Below, one piece after another: positions 10,970 through 18,985 of a stretch of DNA of 55,721 nucleotides. The translations under genes and the position numbers were made by a program. A model generated the notes under the pieces. That model was not told the origin of the DNA. It did not search any database and saw nothing but the letters and a program-made list of their open reading frames with translations. The first letter of the stretch is position 1, and each line of letters opens with the position of its first letter. The stretch is from Bacillota bacterium (GTDB taxonomy: Bacteria > Bacillota_A > Clostridia > Christensenellales > Aristaeellaceae). The stretch lies in the NCBI GenBank assembly GCA_023421735.1, contig JAEZSP010000057.1:1-55721 (forward strand). The letters run 5' to 3'.

Positions 10970-11341
10970 TTATCGGTGTTCTGCCAGCATTTGGAGATAC
11001 CACTTTTCCTTGTGTTCGAGGACGTCCAGCTTTGATTTGCACTCTTCAAGCTCATGCTTTGCGCGCTCTTTTTGACTGAGGATGATTTGGTATCGTTCCT
11101 CGAGCGTGCAGTCGCCCTTTTCACACAGTTCGATATAATGCCGGATGCCCGCGATGGGGAGGCCGGTCTTTCTGAGGCACATTACGATATTGAGCCAATC
11201 GAGCTGTTCCTTTGAGAACAGCCGCTCGCCGTTTTCACCTCGCTCCACGTCCGGGAAGAGGCCCGCATTGTCGTAAAATCGAATGGTATGCGTTGAGACG
11301 CCGTAGAGGTCGGCGACCTGTTTGACCGTATAGAACGCCAT
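10970..11341 (-). CDS. MerR family transcriptional regulator
   Basis: The 123-residue protein starts with the MerR winged helix: YTVKQVADLYGVSTHTIRFYDNAGLFP. A dimerisation coiled coil follows (about residues 75-115) and there is only a short effector part. Length and sequence style resemble the AdhR/YraB-type regulators that control aldehyde- or thiol-stress oxidoreductases. Cysteines in MCLRK, LCEKG and GDCTL could sense electrophiles. It is divergent from the aldo/keto reductase, whose promoter carries the stretched spacer diagnostic of MerR control, so that gene is very likely its target. AAAGGAG precedes the ATG at 11341. Confidence 0.9.
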   Translation of the reverse strand: MAFYTVKQVADLYGVSTHTIRFYDNAGLFPDVERGENGERLFSKEQLDWLNIVMCLRKTGLPIAGIRHYIELCEKGDCTLEERYQIILSQKERAKHELEECKSKLDVLEHKEKWYLQMLAEHR

Positions 11342-11363
11342 GTTAAAACTCCTTTTGGGGGTA

Positions 11364-11394
11364 TTGCATTAGAGCTACTCGAATGCTGTATAAT
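11364..11394 (+). promoter_or_regulatory. MerR-type promoter (19-bp spacer) with operator dyad
   Basis: TTGCAT (11364-11369) and TATAAT (11389-11394) are 19 bases apart, too long for unaided sigma-A and the hallmark of MerR activation. The spacer carries an imperfect 19-bp dyad at 11367-11385 with arms CATTaGAG and CTCgAATG. It lies between the divergent merR and reductase genes. Confidence 0.85.
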
Positions 11395-11447
11395 CATAGT
11401 ATCACAAACGAGCGCGCGTGTAAACGCTCTGGCGGAGGTGTTTTTTT

Positions 11448-12566
11448 ATGGGTTATCTTGGACAGGACATTCCAAAGCTCGGTTTCGGTCTGATGCGGCT
11501 TCCCATGCTGGGACAGGAAGTGGACATCGAGCAGACGAAGGTCATGGTCGACAAATTTCTTGCGAAGGGCTTCAAGTATTTCGACACGGCTTACGGCTAC
11601 ATCGGCGGAAAATCGGAGGAGGCCGTAAAAGAGGCGATCGTGAAGCGGTATCCGCGCGAGAGCTTTTATCTGGCGACCAAGCTTCCGGCCTGGGCGGGCG
11701 CGAAGAACGCGGATGAGGCGAAGGCGATGCTGACGACTTCCCTTGCGCGCACCGGCGCGGGTTATTTCGACTTTTATCTCCTGCACAATCTCGGCGACAA
11801 CCGCACGAAGGTGTTCGATGATTTCGGCATCTGGGATTACGTGCTCGAGCAGAAGGAAAAGGGTGTTCTGAAGCACATTGGCTTTTCCATGCATGCGAAG
11901 GCGGACGCGCTGGAGGAGATCCTCACCAAGCACCCCGAGGCGGAATTCGTGCAGCTCCAGATCAACTACAACGATTGGCTGAGCGATTCCGTGCAGGCGA
12001 AGGCATGTTATGAGGTGGCGCGCAAGCACAACAAGCCCGTCATCATCATGGAGCCCGTGAAGGGCGGCTCGCTCTCCACACTGCCGGACTCCGTGGCGGA
12101 TATTTTCCGTGCTGCAAATCCGGATGCGTCCCTTTCCTCCTGGGCAATGCGCTTTGCTGCGTCCCTGGAGGGCGTGATCACCGTGCTTTCCGGCATGTCC
12201 AATATCGCGCAAATGGACGACAACCTTGCGACCATGGAGCATTTCAAGCCCATGACGAGCGAGGAATACAAGCTGATCGACAAGGTGAACGAGGCGCTTT
12301 CGGCCATGCCGCGCGTGCCCTGCACCAACTGCCAGTATTGCATGAAGGGTTGCCCGCAGGAGATCAACATTCCGGGCATTCTCTCGAACATCAATACGTA
12401 CCTTGTGTATAACAGCGTCTCGAGCGCAAAGGGCGGCTACGGATGGGCGACCATGCGCGGCGGCAAGGCGAGCGCCTGCATCGAGTGCGGTCAGTGCGAA
12501 GAAGTTTGCCCGCAGCACATCAAGATCATCGACGAGATGAACCGCGCAGCATCCCTGTTCGAATAA
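11448..12566 (+). CDS. Aldo/keto reductase with C-terminal 2x[4Fe-4S] ferredoxin domain
   Basis: Residues 1-270 form an aldo/keto reductase barrel: LGFGLMRLP, the catalytic-tyrosine block FDTAYGY with the matching lysine in ATKLP, and the YLLHNL histidine. The last 90 residues carry two cysteine clusters of the C-x2-C-x2-C-x3-CP type (CTNCQYCMKGCP and CIECGQCEEVCP), enough for two [4Fe-4S] clusters. Such fused proteins are common in anaerobes and may couple carbonyl or enone reduction to ferredoxin-level electrons; the substrate is unknown. GGAGGTG lies upstream of the ATG at 11448. It is controlled by the divergent MerR gene. Confidence 0.92.
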   Translation: MGYLGQDIPKLGFGLMRLPMLGQEVDIEQTKVMVDKFLAKGFKYFDTAYGYIGGKSEEAVKEAIVKRYPRESFYLATKLPAWAGAKNADEAKAMLTTSLARTGAGYFDFYLLHNLGDNRTKVFDDFGIWDYVLEQKEKGVLKHIGFSMHAKADALEEILTKHPEAEFVQLQINYNDWLSDSVQAKACYEVARKHNKPVIIMEPVKGGSLSTLPDSVADIFRAANPDASLSSWAMRFAASLEGVITVLSGMSNIAQMDDNLATMEHFKPMTSEEYKLIDKVNEALSAMPRVPCTNCQYCMKGCPQEINIPGILSNINTYLVYNSVSSAKGGYGWATMRGGKASACIECGQCEEVCPQHIKIIDEMNRAASLFE

Positions 12567-12587
12567 GGTCGAAATAACGTAACGTCA

Positions 12588-12639
12588 AACCTCCCTTCGG
12601 CATACGATGAATCGTAGGAATCTGCCGGGGGGAGGTTTT
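12588..12639 (+). terminator. Long hairpin after the reductase that also covers the next ribosome site
   Basis: AACCTCCC (12588-12595) pairs with GGGAGGTT (12630-12637); inside, CGGCA pairs with TGCCG and TACGAT with ATCGTA. The 3' arm runs into TTTTG, so it can end reductase transcription. The same arm contains the GGGGGGAGG ribosome site of the small gene at 12643, so folding would also block its translation. Confidence 0.7.
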
Positions 12640-12642
12640 GTG

Positions 12643-12834
12643 ATGCAGACGCCGGAGGAAATGCTGAAGCGTACATATGCCGCGCCACAGAAAAAGACGC
12701 CGGAATCCGCACGGGCGCCGCAGCGCCCTGAAGCGCCGGGGCGCAAGCTCGTGATGAATCCGATCAAGCAAAACGGCGTTTATCGCCAGCTCATGGCAAG
12801 TCACGACAGGATGCGCACGCGGCATCTTGGTTGA
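12643..12834 (+). CDS. Small basic protein of unknown function
   Basis: A 63-residue basic, proline-rich protein beginning MQTPEEMLKRTYAAPQKK and ending in an arginine-rich stretch. I do not recognise a family. No membrane segment or signal is visible and much of it looks unstructured. The ATG at 12643 is supported by GGGGGGAGG 7 bases upstream; an in-frame ATG at 12607 lacks a site. The gene ends 31 bases before the start of the next gene and is probably cotranscribed with it. Its ribosome site lies in the 3' arm of a hairpin, hinting at translational control. Confidence 0.6.
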   Translation: MQTPEEMLKRTYAAPQKKTPESARAPQRPEAPGRKLVMNPIKQNGVYRQLMASHDRMRTRHLG

Positions 12835-12865
12835 CGGCCGCAACCCGGGCAAAGGAGGCCAAGAT

Positions 12866-13705
12866 ATGATTCGCAACGACTACAGGCGCGCGCTCATCAT
12901 GCTGCGTTCGCTGCTGGGCGGCTACGGGGGGCACGCGCGCATCGAGGTACGCACACTCGCGGGAACGCTTTCGACGTTGGCGAGCATTCCACAGGGGGAG
13001 AGGAGCGTATACGCCGCGCTTGTGGGCAGTCACAAGGGGAAATACTTCGCGGCGCCGTTGGGCGCGCTGCGGCGGGACATGCGCGGGCAGGGCGTCATGA
13101 CGGCGACATTTGATCCGCGCGATATCGGCGGGCGACCGCTGGATGCGTACAGCCTTTTGACGCTCGTAGAGGTCGCGGGCGGCAAGGAAGACATCGCGAT
13201 GGTCGGAAACCTCAACGGCAACGTGGATGTCGATTGGGGCAAGGCGAAGGACGCGGCCTGCGGACTCTACCGCGCGCAGGCAACGCCCGTCAGCGAGCTC
13301 CTGCCCGAAAAAGTTGAGGGGGCGACCGAAGAAGAGCCCGAAGAACAGCAGGAAAACATCATCTGGGATTTGACGCCCGCGCCCGAGGCGCAGGAAGAGG
13401 CGCCGGAGGAAGTACAGGAGGAGGCGCAGGAAACGCCGCCTCCGGAAGAGGAAGCCGCACCCGAGACGGAGGAGATGCCGCCCATGGAAGGGGAGGGCTG
13501 GTCGTTTGTCAAGCTGCCCATCCTCGAAAGCTGCGGTTATCCATGTTCTTACATAGGGGTCAGAAGCGCGTGTACCCCGGAAGTCATCTGCTACGCGCTG
13601 CCCGCCCGATTTACGCCCGAGCCCCCGCCGGGCCTGGACGACTACGAATGGATCGGGGAGAACGGGAGCGGCTGGTGGGTCTATTGCCAGTCGCCGGCCG
13701 AGTGA
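12866..13705 (+). CDS. Unrecognised protein with acidic linker and aromatic C-terminal domain
   Basis: The 279-residue protein has three visible parts. Residues 1-140 form a compact domain containing LIMLRSLLGGYGG and ATFDPRDIGG. Residues 145-215 are an almost purely acidic, proline-rich linker (runs of E, P and Q). The last 65 residues are cysteine- and tryptophan-containing and end in GSGWWVYCQ. The layout resembles unnamed clostridial proteins with a C-terminal domain ending in a YW-rich strand, sometimes linked to sporulation; that is recollection only. AAAGGAGG precedes the ATG at 12866. A strong terminator follows, so this and the small upstream gene form a two-gene unit. Confidence 0.75.
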   Translation: MIRNDYRRALIMLRSLLGGYGGHARIEVRTLAGTLSTLASIPQGERSVYAALVGSHKGKYFAAPLGALRRDMRGQGVMTATFDPRDIGGRPLDAYSLLTLVEVAGGKEDIAMVGNLNGNVDVDWGKAKDAACGLYRAQATPVSELLPEKVEGATEEEPEEQQENIIWDLTPAPEAQEEAPEEVQEEAQETPPPEEEAAPETEEMPPMEGEGWSFVKLPILESCGYPCSYIGVRSACTPEVICYALPARFTPEPPPGLDDYEWIGENGSGWWVYCQSPAE

Positions 13706-13714
13706 CGACCCCAG

Positions 13715-13740
13715 ACACCCCGGCATTGCCGGGGTGTTTT
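13715..13740 (+). terminator. Rho-independent terminator
   Basis: ACACCCCGGC and GCCGGGGTGT surround an ATT loop and are followed by TTT, directly after the acidic-linker gene. Confidence 0.9.
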
Positions 13741-14040
13741 CGCGCGCCGGTTCGCGCAATAGAAAATCCTGCAAGGGAAGCGGGCGGTTGCCCACTCTAC
13801 GGCGGCGTGCGCGCCACTGCACATTGATGAAAAACGAAGGTGCGCAAGCGCCTTCATATGACCCCGGGATGGAAATCTGATCTGTCGCAGATCTCAAACA
13901 TCTCGGCTTTGCTGGGGTGTTTATTTATGCATTTATATTCGCATCAAGGAAATTGAAAAAATTCAAAAACAATCAAAATTGAGTAAAACAAGTGCCGATT
14001 TGCAAATTAGGGAATTTTAATATGCGAAATTTCGCGCAAA
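13741..14040. other. Non-coding gap with extra hairpins, then an A+T-rich upstream region
   Basis: No credible gene is present. A short stem with a GCAA tetraloop lies at 13836-13855, and a branched structure at 13862-13914 combines GATCTG/CAGATC inside CCGGGATG/CATCTCGG, followed by GGGGTGTTTATTT. From about 13920 to 14040 the sequence becomes strikingly A+T-rich, as expected for an UP element before the strong promoter that follows. Confidence 0.55.
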
Positions 14041-14044
14041 ACGC

Positions 14045-14073
14045 TTGACATGCGGGAAGGGGGAAGGTATGAT
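14045..14073 (+). promoter_or_regulatory. Strong sigma-A promoter of the citrate operon
   Basis: TTGACA (14045-14050) and TATGAT (14068-14073) are 17 bases apart, preceded by A+T-rich DNA, 33 bases from the start codon. Confidence 0.88.
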
Positions 14074-14105
14074 AAAAGAAAGAAACGGGCAGGAGGCGTA
14101 TAAAA

Positions 14106-15458
14106 ATGATTGAATACAACAAGAGGCGTAACCTGCTGATGGAGTTTGATTATCAGTACGAGCTGCAGGACGTTGCGGAACCCGTTCTCTATCGCGACCT
14201 GTTTCCCTACGGTGAAATTCCAAAATGCACGTTCAACCAACGCCTGACGCCCATGAACCCGCCGGATGAAATCTGGATCACGGACACGACATTCCGCGAC
14301 GGACAGCAGGGCTACGCGCCCTATACCCCCGTACAGGTGCGCGACCTCTACAAGCTGTTACATCGGCTCTCGGGCCCCAAGGGGATTGTGCGCCAGTCGG
14401 AGTTCTTTTTATATTCCGAGGCGGATCGAGAGGCCATTCGGCTTTGCCGCGAACTGGGCTACGACTTTCCCGAAATCACGGGCTGGATTCGCGCCAGCAA
14501 GGAAGACTTCAAGCTTGCGCGCGCGATGGAGATGCGCGAATGCGGCATTCTCGTTTCCTGCTCGGATTATCACATTTTCAAAAAACTGAAAATGACCAGG
14601 CGGCAGGCGATGGACCGTTATCTGGGCGTCGTGAAGGACGCGCTGGAGGCGGGCATCAACCCGCGCTGCCACTTTGAGGACATCACGCGTGCAGATTTCT
14701 ACGGCTTTGTGGTGCCGTTTGCGAATCAGCTTTCGATGCTCATGCAGGAGAGCGGCATTCCCATCAAACTGCGCGCCTGCGACACGATGGGCTACGGCAT
14801 TGCCTTCCCCGGCGCGTCGCTTCCGCGCAGCGTACCCGGCATCATCTACGGTCTCAACGTATACGCGGGTTTCCCATCGGAACTGATCGAATGGCACGGA
14901 CACAACGATTTTTACAAGGCGGTCTCGAATTCGTCGACCGCGTGGCTCTACGGCGCATCCGCAGTCAACTGCTCGCTGCTGGGCGTGGGCGAGCGGACGG
15001 GGAATACGCCGCTTGAGGCCATGGTCATTGAGTATGCGCAAATGCGCGGCACGCTCGACGGCATGGATACCACCGCCATTCAGGAGATCGCAGAATACTT
15101 TGAGCGCGAGCTTGGGTACCACGTGCCTGAAAAAATGCCCTTTGTCGGGCGCGATTTCAACGTCACGCGCGCGGGCATCCATGCGGACGGCCTTTTGAAG
15201 GACGAGGAGATCTACAATATATTCGATACATCGAAGCTCCTGAACCGCCCGCCCATGGTCGCCATTTCGAACACATCGGGTACGGCGGGCATCGCGGTTT
15301 GGCTCGCCGCGCACCTCAAGGGTGAAAAGGTGGATAAAAAAGACGAGCGCGTTTTGAAGCTCAAGGACTGGGTCGATAAGCAATACGAGGCCGGGCGCGT
15401 GACCTCCATCTCCGACGAGGAGCTTCGGCGCATGGCGACTGAATACGGGATTTTTTAA
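14106..15458 (+). CDS. Re-type citrate synthase (isopropylmalate/homocitrate synthase family)
   Basis: The 450-residue protein belongs to the HMG-lyase-like TIM-barrel acyltransferases. TDTTFRDGQQGY carries the catalytic arginine and metal aspartate, and WHGHNDFYKAVSNS the two metal-binding histidines. The C-terminal part with GIHADG is also typical. By itself it could be homocitrate or isopropylmalate synthase. However, the next two genes are aconitase and isocitrate dehydrogenase, and Clostridium kluyveri Re-citrate synthase belongs to exactly this family, so it most likely condenses acetyl-CoA with oxaloacetate. AGGAGG lies 9 bases before the ATG at 14106. First gene of a three-gene operon supplying 2-oxoglutarate for glutamate. 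Confidence 0.87.
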   Translation: MIEYNKRRNLLMEFDYQYELQDVAEPVLYRDLFPYGEIPKCTFNQRLTPMNPPDEIWITDTTFRDGQQGYAPYTPVQVRDLYKLLHRLSGPKGIVRQSEFFLYSEADREAIRLCRELGYDFPEITGWIRASKEDFKLARAMEMRECGILVSCSDYHIFKKLKMTRRQAMDRYLGVVKDALEAGINPRCHFEDITRADFYGFVVPFANQLSMLMQESGIPIKLRACDTMGYGIAFPGASLPRSVPGIIYGLNVYAGFPSELIEWHGHNDFYKAVSNSSTAWLYGASAVNCSLLGVGERTGNTPLEAMVIEYAQMRGTLDGMDTTAIQEIAEYFERELGYHVPEKMPFVGRDFNVTRAGIHADGLLKDEEIYNIFDTSKLLNRPPMVAISNTSGTAGIAVWLAAHLKGEKVDKKDERVLKLKDWVDKQYEAGRVTSISDEELRRMATEYGIF

Positions 15459-15472
15459 AGGGAGAGACGTAC

Positions 15473-17386
15473 ATGAATTTGACCGAAAAGCTCATCGCAT
15501 CGCACCTGGTTTCGGGCGAAATGAAGCCGGGCGCGCAGCTGGGCATCAGGATCGACCGGACGCTGACGCAGGATTCCACGGGCACCATGGCGTACCTTCA
15601 GTTTGAGGCGATGGGCATCCCGCGCGTCAAGACGAAAAAATCGGTCGCGTATATCGACCACAACATGCTGCAGGAGAGTTTTGAAAACGCGGACGATCAC
15701 AAGTACATTGAGACCGTTGCGACGGGACACGGCGTTTGGGTTTCCCGGCCCGGCAACGGCATTTGCCACCAGGTGAACCTCGAGCGGTTCTCCGTCCCCG
15801 GCGAGACGCTTTTGGGAAGCGACAGCCACACGCCCACGGCGGGTGGCGTCGGCATGCTCGCCATCGGCGCAGGCGGGCTGGACGTCGCGGTGGCGATGGG
15901 CGGCGGTGCCTACTACATCACCATGCCCAAGGTATGCAAGGTGAATCTCGCGGGCGCGCTTCGATCCATGGTATCCGCAAAGGACGTGATTTTGGAGGTC
16001 TTGAAGCGCCTGTCCGTCAAGGGCGGCGTGGGGAAGGTCATGGAATACGTGGGTCCGGGCATCAAGACGCTTTCCGTGCCCGAGCGCGCCACCATTACCA
16101 ATATGGGCGCGGAGCTGGGCGCTACGACATCGGTGTTCCCGGCGGACGAGGTGACCGAGGCGTTTTTCCGCGCACAGGAGCGGATGGACGATTTCACGTT
16201 TATCGGCCCGGACGCGGATGCGGTGTATGACGAGGAGATTGAGATCGATCTTTCGACGCTCGTCCCGCTCGCTGCGCAGCCGCACAGCCCGGACAATGTG
16301 ATTGAAATTTCAAAGATTGCGGGGATGAAGGTGGATCAGGTTGCCATCGGCAGCTGCACCAATTCGTCCTATGCCGACATGATGAAGGTTGCGGCGATCC
16401 TGGACGGCAAGACCGTGCCGCAGGGCGTGAGCCTGGTCATCGCGCCGGGTTCGAAGCAGGTGCTGACTATGCTTGCGCAAAACGGCGCGCTTGCGAAGAT
16501 GATCGCGGCGGGTGCGCGCATTCTCGAATCCGCATGCGGCCCGTGCATCGGCATGGGGCAGGCCCCCGCGACCGACGCGGTATCCCTGCGCACATTCAAC
16601 CGCAATTTCTATGGACGCAGCGGCACAAAGTCTGCGAATGTCTATCTTGTCAGCCCCGAAACGGCGGCACTTTCCGCATTGGCGGGCGTGCTCATTGATC
16701 CTTTGGCCTCCAGCGTTTCGATCTCTGTCGAGATGCCGGAAAAATTCCTCGTGAACGACAACATGATCCTGCCGCCGGCGCCGGAAGGCGTGAATGTCGA
16801 GGTCGTGCGCGGCCCGAACATCAAACCCTTCCCGCTCAATGCCGCGCTGGGGGAGACTGTGTCCGGCAAGGTATTGACCGTGGTGGGCGACAACATCACC
16901 ACCGATCACATCATGCCTTCGAACGCGAAGCTTTTGCCCTTCCGCTCGAACATCCCATATCTTTCGGAATACTGCCTGACCCCCTCCGATCCGGACTTCC
17001 CCAAGAAGGCGAAGGCGGCGGGCGGCGGATTCATCGTCGCGGGCACGAACTACGGACAGGGCTCCTCGCGGGAGCACGCCGCGCTCGCGCCGCTGTATCT
17101 GGGCGTCAAGGGCGTCATTGCGAAGTCGTTTGCGCGCATTCACGCGGATAACCTCGTGAACAATGGGATTTTACCCATGACATCTTCCGCCGTGCTTTCC
17201 GAGGGCGCGCAGATCCAGATCAAAAACGCGCGCGCGCAGATTGAAAAGGCGGTCGAGACGGGCGCGGTCGAGATTCTTGTCGAGGGAAACCCCCTGACGG
17301 TTGGGCTTGCGATTTCCCCGCGCCAGAAGGACCTCCTGCTTGCGGGCGGGCTCATCAACTTCACGAAGGGAACGAGCGAGAAATGA
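15473..17386 (+). CDS. acn: Aconitate hydratase
   Basis: The 637-residue enzyme is the shorter, single-chain aconitase common in clostridia. Three cysteines bind the [4Fe-4S] cluster: C295 in GSCTNSS, and C355 and C358 in SACGPCIGMG. SDSHTPTAGGVG is in the N-terminal domain, and the C-terminal swivel domain contains DNITTDHIMPS and YGQGSSREHAAL, which holds the substrate-binding serine and arginine. It isomerises citrate to isocitrate. GGGAGA precedes the ATG. It starts 14 bases after the citrate synthase and its stop codon overlaps the start of isocitrate dehydrogenase (ATGA), so the three are cotranscribed. Confidence 0.95.
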   Translation: MNLTEKLIASHLVSGEMKPGAQLGIRIDRTLTQDSTGTMAYLQFEAMGIPRVKTKKSVAYIDHNMLQESFENADDHKYIETVATGHGVWVSRPGNGICHQVNLERFSVPGETLLGSDSHTPTAGGVGMLAIGAGGLDVAVAMGGGAYYITMPKVCKVNLAGALRSMVSAKDVILEVLKRLSVKGGVGKVMEYVGPGIKTLSVPERATITNMGAELGATTSVFPADEVTEAFFRAQERMDDFTFIGPDADAVYDEEIEIDLSTLVPLAAQPHSPDNVIEISKIAGMKVDQVAIGSCTNSSYADMMKVAAILDGKTVPQGVSLVIAPGSKQVLTMLAQNGALAKMIAAGARILESACGPCIGMGQAPATDAVSLRTFNRNFYGRSGTKSANVYLVSPETAALSALAGVLIDPLASSVSISVEMPEKFLVNDNMILPPAPEGVNVEVVRGPNIKPFPLNAALGETVSGKVLTVVGDNITTDHIMPSNAKLLPFRSNIPYLSEYCLTPSDPDFPKKAKAAGGGFIVAGTNYGQGSSREHAALAPLYLGVKGVIAKSFARIHADNLVNNGILPMTSSAVLSEGAQIQIKNARAQIEKAVETGAVEILVEGNPLTVGLAISPRQKDLLLAGGLINFTKGTSEK

Positions 17387-18381
17387 CGCACGACGTGGTG
17401 TTTATTCCCGGTGACGGCATCGGCCCGGAGATCGCCGCGGCGGCCCGGCGCGCGGTGGACGCGACCGGCGCACAAATCAACTGGCATACATACGAGGCGG
17501 GCGGCGCGCAGATCGAAAAGCACGGAACGCCGCTTCCGCCCGAGACGGTCGCCGCCATCCGCACATACGGCGTGGCACTCAAAGGGCCGATCACGACGCC
17601 CATCGGGACGGGATTTCGCAGCGTGAACGTCATCATGCGCAAGGATCTCGACCTCTACGCCAACGTCCGCCCCGCGCGTACGCTGCCGGGCGTGAAGACG
17701 CCGTTCGAGAAGGTCGATCTGGTCGTCATGCGCGAAAACACGGAGGACCTGTATGCGGGCGTTGAGCACATGATCGGCGACGTGGCGGCGGAATCCATCA
17801 AGATCATCACGCGCAAGGGTACCGAGCGCATCGTGCGATTCGCCTTTGATTATGCGGTACAAAACGGACGCAAGAAAGTGACGTGCGTGCACAAGGCGAA
17901 CATCATGAAGTGCACGGACGGCCTGTTTTTAAGCGTGTTTCGCGAGATCGCGGCGGAATACCCCGCCATCGAATCGGACGACATGATCGTCGATGCCACC
18001 TGCATGCGGCTTGTGCAGACGCCTGAAAAATTCGACGTCATGGTCATGCCGAATCTGTACGGCGACATCGTATCCGACCTTTGCGCGGGACTTGTGGGCG
18101 GGCCCGGGCTCGCGTGCAGTGGGAACATCGGCAAGGGTCTTGCGATTTTTGAGGCGGTTCACGGTTCCGCGCCCCAAATTGCGGGCCAGAATATCGCCAA
18201 TCCTGCCGCGCTGATGCTCTCTGCCGCGTTGATGCTGCGCCATTTGGGCGAGCAGGACGCCGCAACGAAGCTTGAGGAGGCCATCATCGCGGTCATTTCG
18301 GAGGGCATGACGACCACGACCGATCTGGGCGGCAACGCGGGCACGCGGGAATTTGCGGACGCCGTGGTCAACAGACTGTAA
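17383..18381 (+). CDS. icd: Isocitrate dehydrogenase (probably NAD-dependent)
   Basis: The 332-residue protein is of the beta-decarboxylating dehydrogenase family: GDGIGPEI at the N-terminus, RSVNVIMRKDLDLYANVRP with the isocitrate-contacting serine and arginines, and DLCAGLVGGPG carrying metal-binding aspartates. The RSVNV serine context favours isocitrate over isopropylmalate. In the cofactor loop HGSAPQIAGQNIANP, isoleucine replaces the tyrosine of NADP enzymes, which suggests NAD. It completes the oxidative branch from citrate to 2-oxoglutarate. It overlaps the aconitase by 4 bases and is followed by a terminator. Confidence 0.92.
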   Translation: MTHDVVFIPGDGIGPEIAAAARRAVDATGAQINWHTYEAGGAQIEKHGTPLPPETVAAIRTYGVALKGPITTPIGTGFRSVNVIMRKDLDLYANVRPARTLPGVKTPFEKVDLVVMRENTEDLYAGVEHMIGDVAAESIKIITRKGTERIVRFAFDYAVQNGRKKVTCVHKANIMKCTDGLFLSVFREIAAEYPAIESDDMIVDATCMRLVQTPEKFDVMVMPNLYGDIVSDLCAGLVGGPGLACSGNIGKGLAIFEAVHGSAPQIAGQNIANPAALMLSAALMLRHLGEQDAATKLEEAIIAVISEGMTTTTDLGGNAGTREFADAVVNRL

Positions 18382-18401
18382 CAATCGCATATCATGAAAA
18401 G

Positions 18402-18439
18402 GCCGCCGTTCCGGACAACCCGGCGCGGCGGTTTTTTTT
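18402..18439 (+). terminator. Rho-independent terminator after icd
   Basis: GCCGCCG and CGGCGG arms, with further internal CGG pairs, are followed by a run of eight T. Confidence 0.9.
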
Positions 18440-18485
18440 ACAAAACGCGACATGATTTACATATGTTATATTTCACTAACCTATA

Positions 18486-18515
18486 TTGACAGTATATTGT
18501 TGAATGTCGTACAAT
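18486..18515 (+). promoter_or_regulatory. Promoter of the MarR-dehydratase-activase operon
   Basis: TTGACA (18486-18491) and TACAAT (18510-18515) are 18 bases apart, 34 bases before the marR start. The surrounding A+T-rich DNA has partial dyads that could serve as the repressor's own operator. Confidence 0.8.
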
Positions 18516-18549
18516 CTTCCTGCGACAAACCGCGCGTATGGGGGTATAT

Positions 18550-18984
18550 ATGAAGAACATTGGGATCGAGCTTCGGTCGCTCGGGAACCTGGTCATGCGC
18601 TTTATCGAACAGCGTGCGCGTGCGCAGTCCTGTGACCTTTTGACCGGCTCGAATAGCTGGATACTGGGATATCTTTTGCAGCACGCAGACCGCGAGGTGT
18701 ACCAACGCGAGCTGGAAGAGGAATTTTCCATCACGCGCTCGACGGCCTCGAAGGTTGTGAACCTCATGGAAAAAAAGGGATTGGTGAAACGGAACATTGC
18801 CGCGCACGACGCGCGGATGCTGAAACTGACGCTCACAGAAAAAGCGGAGGCGCTGGCGATTCAGATGCGGCGCGAATCCGAAAACCTGAGCAGAATCCTC
18901 ACCCGGGATTTTTCGGAGGAAGAGCTCGACCACCTGAACGAATACATCGAGCGCATGAAAAAAAATTTGCGCGAAGAGGGATAG
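18550..18984 (+). CDS. MarR family transcriptional regulator
   Basis: The 144-residue protein has the MarR layout: an N-terminal dimer helix, a winged helix with REVYQRELEEEFSITRSTASKVVNLMEKKGLV as the recognition region, the wing DARMLKLTLTEKA, and a long C-terminal helix. The ATG at 18550 is preferred because GGGGGT lies 6 bases upstream; the ATG at 18538 has no site. It is the first gene of the operon and ends one base before the activase gene, so it probably autoregulates and governs the whole module. The ligand is unknown. Confidence 0.9.
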   Translation: MKNIGIELRSLGNLVMRFIEQRARAQSCDLLTGSNSWILGYLLQHADREVYQRELEEEFSITRSTASKVVNLMEKKGLVKRNIAAHDARMLKLTLTEKAEALAIQMRRESENLSRILTRDFSEEELDHLNEYIERMKKNLREEG

Positions 18985-18985
18985 C

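Noticed and set aside
14001..14105. A riboswitch or T-box leader before the citrate synthase
   Set aside because: The promoter lies only 33 bases before the start codon, leaving no room for an aptamer.
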